Positions 22,938 through 36,900 of a stretch of 64,000 nt of DNA are shown one piece after another. The first letter of the stretch is position 1; every line of letters begins with the position of its first letter. A program made the position numbers and the translations under genes. Location: contig CM049308.1 in assembly GCA_026874595.1 (NCBI GenBank), positions 24,826,367-24,890,366 of the forward strand, written 5' to 3'. The notes beneath the pieces are model-generated. The model was not told where the DNA came from, did no database searches, and saw only the letters and a program-made list of their open reading frames with translations. Origin of the DNA: Sipunculus nudus (Eukaryota > Annelida > Sipuncula > Golfingiida > Sipunculidae).

Positions 22938-24725
22938 TCAGCTGACTGAAAGTCATCTGAGCTATAGCAATCACCCGGCGTCCGTCTATCTGTCTGTCCG
23001 TCCGTTAAACAGGCACAAATCCTAACCACTAGACCTGGAATCTTCTCACTTGACATCCTAGGAGGTCAATAAAAATCTCCTTGGATACTTGAAATTAGGT
23101 CTCTGTTACCCATAATTTTCGAGCTACGGGGCTCCGAAGTACCCCCCCCCCCCCCCCAGAATAATCGAAAATTTGATACAAAAGCTCAAGTGTCTGAACA
23201 AATAATGCATTGATCACCATGACTTTTTGCATGGATACTGATCATGGAGTGTTTCATCAGTTTCGGCAGACCTGTGGCGCCACCTGTATTTTTTTTAATG
23301 TTTACGATTTTTTCTCCATTTGTGAGACTTAAAAAGATGCAGACATCTGTTAACATGGCACTAATCGTAACAACTGGACCTAGAATCTTTTTTTTTTTTT
23401 CTTGACATGCAGGGAGGCCCATAGAAAGTCTCCACGGAAACCTAAAGTTAGATCTCTGTTACCTAAAACCTCAGAGCTATAGGGCTTCGAAGTACCTCCC
23501 AGAATAATAGAAAATTTGATCCAAAAGCTCAAGTATCTGAACAACTAATGCATTGATCACCATGAATTTTTGCATGGATATTGATTATGGAGTGTTTCAT
23601 CAGTTTCTGCAGACCTGTGGCGCCACCTGTATTTTTCAATTTTTACGGTTTTTTTTCTATTTTTGGAGACTTTAAAAGATGCAGTCATCTTTTGACAAGG
23701 CACAAATCGTAACGACTGACCTAGAATCTTCTGTCTTGAGTTGCAGGGAGGCCAATGAAAAGTCTCCATGGAAACCTAAAATTAGGTCTCTGTTACCCAT
23801 AACTTTTGAGCTATAGGGCCCCAAAGTACAGTGCACAAATCTTAACGACTGGATCTAGAATCTTCTCTCTTGACATGCAGAGAGGCCCATGAAAATTCTC
23901 CATGGAAATCTGAAATTAGGTCTATTTTACCCATTATCTCCGAGCTATGGGGCTCCAAAGTATTCCCCTGAATAAATAAAGATTTTTTTATACAAAAGCT
24001 TCAATATCTGAACAACTATTGCATTGATCACCATGATTTCTTGCATGCATATTTATCAAAGACTGTTTCATCAATTCCTACACACTGTAGGTGCAACCTT
24101 GATTTTTTTTCGAATTTTTATGCATTTTTTCTATATTTTGAGACCTACAAAGAAGCAGTCATCTATATACAGGGTTCAAATCGTAACCATTCAATCTAGA
24201 TTTTTCTAATTTAAAATGCAGAGACGTCAATGAAAAATCTCCTTTGAAATCTGAAATTAGGTCTCTATTATCCAGATCCTTTGAGCTATAGGGCTTCTAA
24301 GTACCCTTCAGTATAATTAAATATTTTATGTAAATCCTCCAGTTTCTTAACAACTTATGAATATATCATCACCATGATTCTTTGCATGCACATTCATCAT
24401 GGAGTGTTTTATCAGTTCCTACTGACTGGTGACACCACCTTATTTTTTAACAATTTTTTATGCATTTTCTTAAGACCTTCAAATATGTGGTTGTCTGTTA
24501 ACAGGGCGAAAATTGTAATAATTGCACCTAGAATCTTCTAACTTGACATCCAGAGAGGTCCATGAAAAACTCCATGAAAAACCTGAAATAAGGTCTCTGT
24601 TACCCATATCCTCTGAGCAATGCATAAGCTAGCTGATTGGGGATACCACCTACAAAATTTGGCTTTGATAAAAATTTTCTTTTGTAAATGTTTTTTTTTT
24701 CTAGTCAGGTGAGCGTCATGACCCA
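22938..24725. mobile_element. Tandem-core repeat element at the A/B junction
   Basis: Starts CAGCTGACTGAAAGTCATCT with a GTCTGTCCGTCC microsatellite, then about five diverged units of some 330 bp (each with CCTAGAATCTTCT, TTAGGTCTCTGTTACCCAT, GGCGCCACCTGTATTTTT), and ends GTCATGACCCATTGGTCACT. Organisation resembles non-autonomous mollusc elements with tandem cores and a tetranucleotide tract. Reverse copy at 38780-40580; fragment at 56880-57500. Confidence 0.75.
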
Positions 24726-24737
24726 TTGGTCACTTGT

Positions 24738-26350
24738 TTCTATTGGACTCGAGATGGACTCTGCCTGACTATCGAGTTCTTACCTCCGAGTCCGAGTACA
24801 AGTACGAGTCCAAGACCCCCGAGTCCGAGTCCGAGTCTAATTAAACTCTCCTTAATATAAAAAATGAAATTAGTAAATTTGAACCCATCACCGTGCCTCT
24901 TTGTCAGTTTATACACATGCTTTTTACTTGATTGTTTAATTAAATTCATTTCCCGATGAAGAGCTATTTGGTAATTTATAATTTTTTTGTTATATTTTTG
25001 GTGATAGTTCCCACATTTACATAGGTCCTCATAGTATTTGAAAGAGCTTCTCTTTTTTTCTTTTTTTTTTCCTCCATTATAGTCCGAGTCCAGGACCCTC
25101 GAGTCCAGGTCCGAGTCCGAACTCGAGTCTTACATCACTGCTGTGTCCGATTGAATCTGTGTTTCCTGGCCTATATTTATAGAACGTACAAGGGATAAGC
25201 TTAGGTTAAATATCGAAATAGCACTATAAAAAAAACCTTTCTAGGTCGAAAAGTGTCTACAGTCTAGTGTTACAAGGAGACACGAAAGTCCTGCATGGGA
25301 AACGTGTATTTAAATTATCAAGTTGGCTTTCATAAAGGTATAAATGAACCTGGTGAATTAATTTTACACACGAAACGTGTTCTTAAACATATAATCTTTG
25401 TTTGGAGTATATGCCCCCGTTAATTTAATTCACGATTAATAAAAGATTTCCGCCAACATATAACTTCCTCCTCACCCCCACCCCCAATGCATCCCTTCAA
25501 TCTAAAAAAGTCATCAATTTCCGCCATATACACTTCTATTTGTATAAAAGAATGCACACATCATATTTATGTATTAATGCAAACACAATTATGGTATTAC
25601 CTGTTAAATTGTTTAATGATATAAAACAATCATTTAATATAGTGTGATAAATACTTTATATAATTTTGAAAAATATGACATATTTGCAACTGATATGAAA
25701 TATACAAACACGAGCTTAAAATATATAAAATTCCTTAGTTCATACAGAACCAAGGCTGTAATACTTGATGCTTAAGAGAGACTTTAAAAGCTATAGTGTA
25801 TCGGTAAGAAAATATCATAGTTCACATACGCAACTGATATAAAGCGTACAAACATGACATAAAAATATATAAAACTCTCCAACCTTTTGAACGACGTATC
25901 GCACTAATATACAAAAACATGTATACAGAATAGAGAAAGGCTACATGTATATTTGATATAATACCACAGTACCCGAAATATTGGGCAACCTTGGCCCTGT
26001 CGTTTATATATAGATTTGCCACGAATTATGATCGGTGAATGGTCTTGGATCAGGGGCGACGATACAAGGGGGGGTATATATCCTCCTATTTTTTAAGCCA
26101 GGTGGATCTTTAATGTATTCCTTCCCCCCCCCCGATATTCAGAAAACAGTATTTATATATTGGAAATGAAATTAAGTATTCGCATTGTATACTTTGGAAT
26201 ATTTTTGAGTTTATTATGAATTATTATATATCTTAACCTGGTTTAGAATCAGTCTGTACTGGAAACGTAATACCCTTTTTTCTTGAAAATCTTATACTTT
26301 TGAAATGTTAAACATTTGAAATGGGTCGCTAAGACAATAAAAGACATATA
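24738..26350. other. 3' flank of copy B, no gene
   Basis: GAGTCC-rich patches at 24770-24840 and 25080-25130, then sequence matching 1590-3000. No supportable coding feature. Confidence 0.65.
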
Positions 26351-27187
26351 TTGTTACAGATGTCTCTTTCATTGTATCAGCAGTCTTTCATGTGTATGTG
26401 CAACGCTAGCATTGGCTGTTGCTATGCCGTGTGAACACAGCGGTAATGCTAGTCTGTGGCTTTCTCGCTTGGCCGAGCCGGACCGGCTCACGTGAACACC
26501 CTGGTGTGTAGAAACACAGTGTCGGTTGTTCTAGATGTTTCCTGTATCATATTAGGTTCTTTCGATTGTTCGGGAATTCGAAATTTCTCGGCTTGGGGTG
26601 AGAAGTTATAAATAGGGGGCTGTGTTTTAGAGCCGGGAGAGAGAGGAGAGAAATATTCCAGCGGACACGTACAGAAGCGTGTAAGTCAGTTGTGGCCAAT
26701 AACCGATAAGTGCGGCAATTATAGATTTTCTTCTAAATTTGTGACAGATCTTATATTGTCTTCCGTTTGCTTTCGTGATCATAAGATTTTTACTTTGGGA
26801 TTACAACGGATTGATTTTGTGAATGACCTGGACTGTTATTCTCTGAGAAGATTTGTGTGAATTGTTCATCCGGCTTATACATTTTAAAGGACTTGTCGCT
26901 GTGACAGTGGTGATATCCAGGTACTGTACACTTTGTTTATGTGCTTGTATTGATTTGCTCTTGAAATGTTGTTATACTGTGTGATTGAATTGATTTGGTG
27001 AATTGTAATGTTAGGATTGTTTTAAGAATAAATGATTATTTGTTAGCAAAAAAACACTGAATTCTTTATTCATTCGCCTAGACATTTCACGCTGCCTACT
27101 GTTACAGAATCTGATTTTTTTTATCTCCATTACCGGATTTATGTTCGTCACGACCATATGATCGGTTGATTTTAGGTTCCTTAACAA
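26351..27187 (+). mobile_element. LTR-like insertion in the 3' flank of copy B
   Basis: 26352-27106 begins TGTTACAG and ends CTGTTACA (TG...CA ends) and contains TTATAAAT (26606) and AATAAA (27027), as in a retroelement LTR with promoter and poly(A) signal. It is followed by a short TATCTCCATTAC...GGTTCCTTAACAA tail. Unit A lacks it near 3015. No internal gag-pol region seen. Confidence 0.65.
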
Positions 27188-27820
27188 TATATATATATTT
27201 ATATATATATATGTGTACATATATGTGTGTGTGTGTTGATAAAAAAGGTTGTCTCAACATGGATTAACCCCATGCAATAACTGCATCAAGAAGGTTACAT
27301 TGGGCCTTCTGTAACCTCATAGCTGGAAGTATAGTTCGCTTATGTTTTTGAAGCTGGTAATTATTAACTAAAACGCTAAAAAAGGCGAAGAAGGCTGAAG
27401 TGCTGACACGATCGAAGTTGGGTCTAGCCAGCTCCCAAATAACGTCAAAGAGGAGTGCCATGGGCTATTTTTTTCTATTCTGGTCCATTTTATAGAGAAC
27501 ATTAAGATATGATATAATATTGTATATGCTAATCTACGCTTAGAGCAAACGCATCCAAGACATACGACCCAGCTTGAGCGCAGCTCAAGATCACCGGCAC
27601 AGAGGGCGAAACAAGAGGCCGTACGAACCAGAAGAGCAACAGCACCCGGCTGGTCTAGAATCCTTAAAACGGACGAAGTAAGAGCGATCGTAGTTTCTCT
27701 TCATCAACAGTAAAATGATAAGTAATATTAGCGCTCATTTTAGAATTCTTAAAGACGCGCGTACCGGAGACCCTTAAGAGTTCGACGTTTCTGGCTTTGA
27801 AACTTCTTTAATCTCTCCTG

Positions 27821-27826
27821 TTTATT
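27821..27826 (-). promoter_or_regulatory. Candidate poly(A) signal, copy B
   Basis: AATAAA on the minus strand, 10 nt after TGA of copy B, conserved with copy A. Confidence 0.45.
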
Positions 27827-27835
27827 ACCAGCCAT

Positions 27836-27998
27836 TCAAAGTATAGAACAAATCGAACTGTTTTGCTTTCTTTCTCTGTGTACGGTGACCGTTTTCTTGG
27901 GCGTCTTTTCCTGAGCGGGGGGCACAAACTTAAGCACCTTGGGAAGAAGCGCTGGGTTGAGGAGGACGCCCTTCTCGGTCCAATGTTTTGGAATTTTC
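27836..27998 (-). CDS. Copy B exon 11: terminal exon, intact basic tail
   Basis: Acceptor GTTTCAG. Adds 54 residues, Lys/Arg/Pro-rich (VPPAQEKTPKKTVTVHRERK), and ends at TGA 27836-27838. This is the segment lost in copy A. Confidence 0.78.
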
Positions 27999-30900
27999 CT
28001 GAAACAGACATGATGCGTTTGCATATTAAAATATATGTATGTGTGTTAATTAGAAGCTAATAGCACAGATCAAGCGAGTTATATTTTGGACACCAATCGT
28101 GCCAATTAGATTTAAAACAGGGTCGTGTACAGGCCGTACATACAGCGGTTATTACATTCACTATCATATATAATATATTTTACTATATAATTACATGCAA
28201 TAATTGCATTAACATGTTTGCCGATCCCTTAGGTATTTTTTCTATGAAATTATAAAATGGTGAAAACAGACGGATGAAATACTTGATTTTCCTCGACAAA
28301 CAAATATTTAATTTTATTTTGTTTCCTTGTCAATTATCAATATAAATATTCTCTGAATACCAACTTCAAATGTCATGCCCTTAGAGTTTAAATAAATAGA
28401 ACTTACTAAAAATAAGTGCTATGAATTGACCCTGAGAGGCGGGGTACAAACCCTAATAGCAAATCATCACAGGTTGTCACCAAAAAAGTAAGTGGATGCC
28501 AGTAAACATGCTTAGAATGCTAGGTGAAAGTTCAATTAATATTTCCTTACCTTGATTCTGACAAGAGTTTGACGTCATAAGCGCACTTGAGTAACCCTAA
28601 AACTTCCTCATCCTGGAACTTGCTGAAGTCCTCTTCTATTTGACCTCTGACCTCCTCAATTTCCGATAAGAAAGGGTGACCCGAAATGTCATCGATAATT
28701 TTCGTCCAGAAGGCGTCATTGAGGCACGTGTCAACCGGGATCACGTGACTGTAAAGAGGCGTGGTCGGAAGCCCAGATACCAAAATGGTGTACAACGTAA
28801 GATTGTCGCCCAACTTGCGCCGCCTGTTGAGAATTAAATGTAGCTCCTCCACTTGTGAGCGAGATTGAAAATACGACGGCGAAAGCAGTAAAAGGACCGC
28901 TGAGGCATCATGGACGCTTTTATCGCCGGAAGTGACCGTTTTATCCGTGTGCAATTTAACATGTGGCGCCACCTTTTGGAGTATTTTTTCTAGCATCTTC
29001 ACAAATTTGAGATCTCTGCTTGTGTAGCTCACTGTGATAGAATATGACGAATTTGATTTCGTTCTGTGGCTGTTGCTCTGGTTTTCTTTAGCTCCTATCC
29101 AACCATTGTCGTAAGTGTAATATTCCTTTAAAAATTGTTCCCTATTCGAAGCGATCTGCTTGTCCAAAGCCGCTGTTCCCTGAAAATAAAATATGCTAAA
29201 TCGAATACCTATTATTTTAAATATGTGATGTCGACAGGATGGTTAGCCTGATGCGGTGTTATCAGCGCTGTTCACGCATGCAAGGAGCTCCATATGACAT
29301 TTGGTGTTATTCTCACAAACCTAAATCATATCACAGAATTTGATACTTAAGATAATGAGGTATATAGGAGATGAAACCTTCATATCCCAAAACGTCGCAG
29401 TCGAGTCATGACATTTCGAGACCAAGACCGAGTCAAAGTCACGGCCATCCGAGGCCAAGATCGAGTGTAAGTATACGGCCCTCTGAGGCCAAGATCGAGT
29501 CCACGTCACAGACCCCATAAGGCCAAGATCGAGTCCAAGTCAGGGACCTCCGAGGCTAAGATCGAGTCCAAGTCACGGACCTCCAAGGCCCAGATATTAG
29601 TTATACCACATATGCATGTATGAAATAGGTCAAACTAAAGCTGTCTCCGGCCATGTCACCGAGGCCGGAATGCTTGAACTCGAGTCCGAGCCATAACTTC
29701 CAATGGACAGATCTCAAGACCCCCAACACCGCAAAACCTAGCATGTAAATTTTACAATGTTTCGGGTTCTACTGGATCTTGCATTCAGACGGGTGATATG
29801 TCGTCTCATAATCTGAGATTAAACGTTTCCAATTTTCTTGCAGAATGGACATTACCGACACAGTAGACTTTACAATCTATGCCATATTCCTTGTCAAAGG
29901 AGGAACACTGGGAACAGCTACCTGAGAAAAAGCTCACTTCACATCTGAGGAAGGGGGCCGAGCAGCCGAAAGCTGGTGTATAATAGTCAGTCTTCAAAAA
30001 GGTGTCAAACATTTACGATACTTTCATGTGGTGTAGACAGTATGCATAAGTCGTAACAGTATTTTACTTGTGTATTAACTCTTCAGTAAACGTACCCTGT
30101 TGATCCTTCTATTTCTCCTGTTCGTGGCCAACCATGACGTTACTTTTTCCGTAACCATGGAAACGCCATCCTTTCCTTGCTCATAAGCAAGTACAGGTCT
30201 ATGCTCCTTGAAGAACGGTTTGTAGTCAACTTCGTCAAGACAGACAAGGAAAATGTTAATGTTGCCCTGGTAACGAATACATGAAAAAGAATGAGTGAAA
30301 TGTTATCTCTAATGCTGATACAGTGAAACTTCAAAAGTACGACCACAAACGACCACATACCTCAAAGTGGTCGCATTTTCGAAGGGGTCGTCCAAGCGAG
30401 GTATGGTAAGAGGAGCAAGAAATAATCGAATGGGCCATAATTTGAGGTACATGATTGCTAAACCGAGATGGTGGTTAGGCAAGGTTTTTCACTATTAACA
30501 AGGGTAAATGAAGTAATATGAAGTTTGTCCAGGCTGGATCAGTATACTAATGGTTATACCTGCCAAATATATGTACTCATTGCGTCCCATAACTGTTAAA
30601 ATTTGATCAAATTTTTCTACATGCTTCGTGAAAAAAAAGCAATACCGCTTCCGGTACGGTAGGTAATCGAGATGATCGATATTTCTATGTGGATAGTTGC
30701 GTGCAATGCGTGGCTTTATCATCTTTTTTACTCAATTAAATAAAACTTGTGTTTTAACGTACCTGAGTTTTACACTTTGCCATGGCTACACTGAGTTCTT
30801 CCTGACACATATCAGAGTTGAAATATTCCCGAGACAGAAGAGCCATAACGCAGCGACTGTTCTCAACAGCCTCGTATAAGGTTGCCTGCCAGGCCATCCC

Positions 30901-33900
30901 TGAAAATTTAAAACATTTTATATAAGCTTAAATATGTAATACCATAGGTTTAAAAGAATTAAAAGTCAATACGCAGGACAGAAGCAGTCACCAAGGTGTG
31001 AGATTCAATGCCGGATTAACATGTGGGCAGAGCTAGCTGTAATCCAAGATCTTTTAGTCTAAAGGCAAGCAGCCGTTGTCATGCAACTCCTATCTTACCG
31101 AGTCTGGAAGTCGGTGTTTTAAGCAAGGTAAGTTTTCATATTTTTTTTTATAAAATCCTGACAGATACGACATTATTTTGTGAAGGTTCTGTCACTGCGC
31201 TTTCTAAAAGAAATAACGCCAGTGAACTCCGTGAATGTGAACTCGGCCCTTTGAAACGATGTCCCGTACAACCCGGCAAGTTCAAGCGGACCTGTACCAA
31301 TGCAAGGACGGGTAATATATTGGTGTCACTAATAATTTTGAGCGACACAAATGTCATTGTATTTCTTAACAGTATATTGTTAAAGAAGCAAATTAATACT
31401 TTATTTCTTTGTAAGATTCTAAGAGTATTCGGTTTGATTCGGTTACCTTTTCGGTTGTGATGTATGAGATTTTTTTTTTCAAATTCTACAGTTTTTTTTT
31501 TTTTTTGTAAAATGCAAAGACCACTGGCCTTCATATAAAGAGCTTAAGACCATTTATATATAACATAAATATCTACCAAAATGATCGATGTATATGTATA
31601 CATGTAGTTCTTATTACTGTGCTTTACCCATTTTTAGACTTTTGTTATCGAAAAATATCTTGGCTCTTGGATTTTTTTCTTGTAAGGCCTCCAGGTATTT
31701 CTTTGCCTCTGTTCCGTTCTTGTGCGCGTAGGAAATAAAAACATCAAATGGTTCATGGTCCATGGTGGTACTGGCCTCAATTTGTTCCATCACCTCCCGA
31801 CAGGCGGCGCCTATTGCTTGTGGTTCTCCGCTCCTTGAACGACGAAAGAGAAAGATCAACAATTATTAATTCTTATTAAACCTCTCTCTCCACTTATATA
31901 TAATCTTGTACCTGCTATTCCAGGTTTCATCAAACACATTCGTTGTTAAAAAAACTATGCTTTCGTAGTTATACTTTCGTTGTTATAAAATATTTCCCAG
32001 ATTACGGTAAAATGTGCAATATGAGGTTATTAAATACAACTCCAAATAGATAACCGTGCTAAGGCTGTAAGGTGTATTTAATTATTACTGTTAAACACCG
32101 CCTATTCTGTTCGCTCGTCTATCTGTCACGCTCTGTTGTTCAACCGCATGTATATTTTTTTTATTGGTGCATTATTCTCTAGTTTATCTGTGTAAAAGTA
32201 AACATTACAGTAGGGATACGTTAAAGTGAAACTTTTTGAATTATGATACGAAATGACGAGGATGCCATTTTGCGATTGGGGGGGGGGGGGAAGAATGTCA
32301 CTGAGTGAATCTACATACAGATTGCTTGCCCGATCTCAGTATAATTGTTTTGTGTGTTTGTTATTTTACTGCTCAACGTTGGCTTTGCGCGAAGCCGACC
32401 GTATCACGAAGGTTACGAAAGGTGATACTTTTGCAGTGAATAGGGCTTCCCGCTTCTTGTTATTTTAATTAAGGGTCAGAGGTCAGATTATATAAAGTGG
32501 AGTGAAGCGCGGGAATCGGGGCAGTTTGCCATGACGATACCCGAGTGCAACATAACATTTGTTGCATAACATAACATTACATAACACTCTACAGGTATGT
32601 GCTCCTTGATAATTTCATATTCACTTGGGTTTTGATCTATTTTTCATTTATTTTTTTTATATTTCTGTTGAACAATTGATGTACTTGGAAATATTTGTAT
32701 AGTGCACTACCTCTAACAGTGTACGCCTTACCTGCAGTCAAACCACTGAACCATCCCCATGTGAGCTGGTTGGTCCTGAAGTCTCTCAATACAGATCGGG
32801 GCCAGAACATCTCTGTTGAGTTGTCTGTTACAGCACAGTGCGATGTTGTACAAGTCAATTAAGGTGCTGTTTGTCATGAATGCTGAACTTAATACAGGGA
32901 TTATCCTAAAAAAAGTAAACAACTGAAGATAAACAGATAGAATATATTACCAGTTTATATGAAGTTATTTGATACATGGTTTCCAAGATTTCGGAAAAAG
33001 TGACCTGAATTTCATCGCTTGTGGTATGGCAAGATGGTAACACTTACAATTTCTTATTTAAACCGCCATCGATAGATTTATATATATATATATATATACA
33101 CGAGCAGGTGTCCACACTGATCACTGGTATAAAGCAAGTCCGGCTTACTTTGCACTCTGTTGCATGGCGAGGTACACGTTGTGTTGCCAGACATCTCTGT
33201 GACCCTTTATATCGTCAGGTGTTATCACGTGACAATATTTTTTGGTTGTTCTGAGCGTGCGCAGTATTAAATCCTTCATTTCCGCATCCTCTTTAGCAAT
33301 AATAAGGAAGACGTCATTTGAGACCGGAGGATCCTGTCAGATTATGAAGGAATAAACTAATATTGTTATAAGAGTTTTGTAAACCAGCAAACCTGTAATA
33401 CAAATTATGTTGGAAAAAAATTAGTATCTACACAGATAATACCATTCGTATCTAAGATAATTCGATGTATCATCATTCGATTCAAGGTCAAACTCCTCAA
33501 AAACCTGGCAACGCCTTAAGCTAAGTATCCTTATGTACGGAAATGGCATGCCGGATGCGGGGGGGGGGGGGGGGTTCCTCGGCGTTTTGACCCAGCAATT
33601 GGGATTATTTCACATCCAGGACACGCAGGTGCGGAAGTCATGGAACCGAAATGGAAACACTGCAGATGTACATACTTAGGTTAAGAATTAGATAAGTCAG
33701 CATAACAAATGAAGACGGTTACCTCAACAAAAACAAATTTTAAAAAAAAATAAAACAATGGTTGACGCTGCTCGTTCGATTTAGCACTCTTCGAGCAGGG
33801 TCGTTTCTTCTTTAAACGAATCTCTTCTGTACTTGTCTAATTTTAAATTAACATTTGTTAAAATTTCAAAGAAGCACTTTTTTTACATTCCTTATGCGTA

Positions 33901-36900
33901 TATGCTTTCAATTACACTGGACTACATTGTTCTCTTCACTACAATTATACCTACGCTGCGGGGATATCAAGAAGCCCCGATGCATTGTGGGGGTCAGATT
34001 TTGGCGCCACCAATCCCCAAACAGCAGAGTCATACTCTTGCGAGTTCGAGTCTGCGCACTTTGCGGATTTGGTTGTTTTAAAATGAAATCTCTCACCTCT
34101 GGTATAGCGTTTTTGGCTCTCAACTCTGTTGCCAGGACGCTAAAGACTCGAGCACAGTCAGTCACAAGTTCGCTAGGGTTACTGATATCCGGGCAATAGA
34201 CAACAACCTTTAGCACCTGTAGGGGAAGCCCCATCTGCATCCAGTCAAATGTCAAACTCACGATCGTCTGCAGCATCTGTAGTGGATCTTGTTTCTGTAT
34301 AAGACATATACTCATATTTTAAGCCTTTTTCATAAAAATATTCATCATTAAATCTTTTTCAATTAAGTTATTGATTTGAAAAAGATTTAATGATGGATTC
34401 TACTAATATGCAATGTCACTTCAGTATAGCAGGCAGCCAACCACTGGAACATTACTTTGATAACTCATTGTACTGTATGATGAATGAGTATACTACAACA
34501 CGATTTTTTATCTTTATTTAAGAAGACACTTTCTTTATCTCCAACGAAGGCGAGGGTCATTTACAGGTATGAGGGGCCGTCTTTGTTCTGGAGCTGACTT
34601 GGTTCAAATCATTGATTAGGTCAACCGTGACTCACTTGTTTGTGTAGTTGTGTTCACAACAAAATTATAATCAGTTGGTTCTATCGGTTTATCACTGCTG
34701 TCAGGTATCGTGTAAAATATTGAAACTATAGTAATTTTTACGAGATTGTGGACTTTTCACAATTTTATCTATTGAAAATGAGTTTGTTTTTCTAATTTTT
34801 GAAGCAAGACCTATCCTATCTGTGGTACTGTTAAAAATTAAGACAAAGTTCAAGATGGAGAAACTGCATGTTTTTTGTCCCACCGGCTCCCTCGTAACCA
34901 GCTGGAATATGATTTAATCAGAGGCCCTGAGAGTATGAAGTCATGTTGAAAGCTGAAGTTGCACAAAGAGTGATATTAGACAAACGATTTCAATTCCTCA
35001 TCATATAATGGTGTTACATACTTTTGGTTGTTGGCCTTAGAGAACATTCACATTATAATTACCTCAGCCAAAGGGTTATGATTTTGCCGACGGTTATTTG
35101 TCTGTCTGTTGCTTGTCTGTTGTTTGTCTCTCTGTTTTACATCTAGCAACATAAAAGTTATGAACGGATTTTGATTAAATTTTTAGAATAGCTACGCAAT
35201 GATAAAAGGGAACAATAGTCGGGCTGATCTGGATCAACATCTGGATCAGGGATTGATTTTTTTAATGCTGCATTTCGGAAAATGCCATATAGGGGTAATC
35301 ATAAATGAGCTGCCTCGGCGAAGGTCTGCGCTTTCTTAGTGCTTTGCTCTTTTTTTTTGGTTGAGGTAACCGCCTCCATTTTTTTAATGCTTACTACATA
35401 TATGTACATCTGCAGAATTCCATTCCGGTTTCGGACTACTAGACGGGACAGTATCACACGCTTCCTCTCATTTTATATCCTGGCGTCAACCAGGGCCGGT
35501 GACTACTGCACCTGCGGGCTCTGGGTCCGTTATCGTCTCCATTGCTGGGTCATACCACCGAGGAACCCCCGAAAGTTCACTATGTGAGTGAAACACGGCC
35601 GTTGGGCACAGCCTTCCCATTAAGCCTGCAGAGCGCTCACCCTGGGTGGGGGCCGACCGTGAAAAATCTCACTGCATCGGCTGAGATTCGAACTCACGAT
35701 CTCCCGGCTTTGAGTCCTGCTCTGTGCCCCTGAGCCACAGAAGCCGGTTCTTAATGCTGTTCTCGGTTTTGCATGTTTAGTCCTTTCTGACTGAGAAAAT
35801 GTTTTGTCCTTTCTGACTGAGAAAATGTTTTGTTTTACTACTTATTGTTGCACAAAACATTGAAGTTGTGTGACTTCTTAAGTAGGTGGCGATGCTCGAG
35901 CTGATAGTATATAGATGACAGCGATGTCAGCCACAAGAGAATCCCATGCACGTAAACAGAAATTCTAGTTTTCAGTCCTAAAGTTTTCAGAGGGTAAATA
36001 GCAACATATTACATTTTTTTTATCTTACAATTAAATTCTTAATTTTTTAACACCTTCACCTAAAACGACACTTGCACCAAACATCACGATAGGGACCTGG
36101 CATTCTCCTAGCTGAGTGCTCCCTCAGCAAATTAATATCACGTTGGTAAAACTAAAAATGCGGAAACTGCATGGTAAAACTTTAACAAAAATAAAAAGTG
36201 TCATCCAGCGACCTCTGGTGGCCTGATTACTTACCGCTCCACCGGTTGACAAGAGCGGGGTGATGACGGTCTTGGTTTGTGTGTTAAAGATCGGCATGAA
36301 CGCTCGGAACAGGTCCTGTACTGCCTGGAAAGGGTCTTGTCTACGTACATTCATACAAAGTAGGTACCTGTCAAAAAAGAAAATAACAAAGATACAATGC
36401 ATCTCATACATGTACGATTACACGAGCATGTGCATATTTTTACGCTGATTTTCGCTTACGAAAATGATTGGATTTGTGGGGTTATTATCAAATATGTAAT
36501 ATTTTTCAGACGCGATATTTTTTACACTTTCGTGCGACAGAATCAGCTTATCCTCAAATCCTTTTCCATGCCGAGGATTGTGGGATACATTTACACCATA
36601 AATCTGGCATACAGCGGTAGTCTCGTCGGATCCTATGGTGGGATTCATATTAATATTCATGTGTACGTTTTGAACTTTTCGCGAGGTTTTTATTTTTGCG
36701 ATCGCATCAGAAAAAAAAATCCAAGTACACTTACTTAATCTTACGCGTCTTTTTGGCCCAAAATAACCTATGACCAGTGTTTTGTCTGTATTTTGTTGTA
36801 TTTCTTTTCTATGTACTTCTTTGCTTTTATATTTAATCATGGAATCCTTTACCTGCGATTACACAACAAACTTGTACTTTCAACAAACAAAATATATCGT

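Larger units (their letters stand above)
1230..24735. repeat. Segmental duplication unit A
   Basis: Collinear with 24738-47870: 3' flank, all exons, introns and 5' flank match in order and orientation (for example 1590-3060 with 24905-26345, 3080-20210 with 27240-44650, 20220-22830 with 44645-47870). The left boundary is blurred by GAGTCC-rich repeats. Offset is about 23 kb, modified by insertions. Confidence 0.9.
34295..36234 (-). other. Copy B intron 3
   Basis: Contains the GGTCTGCGC repeat and a SINE insertion; otherwise matches copy A 12442-13930. Confidence 0.7.

Noticed and set aside
31023-31460. 145-codon plus-strand frame opposite gene B intron 7
   Set aside because: The matching stretch in copy A (8680-9130) is not open in the same way; no domain and no splice support.
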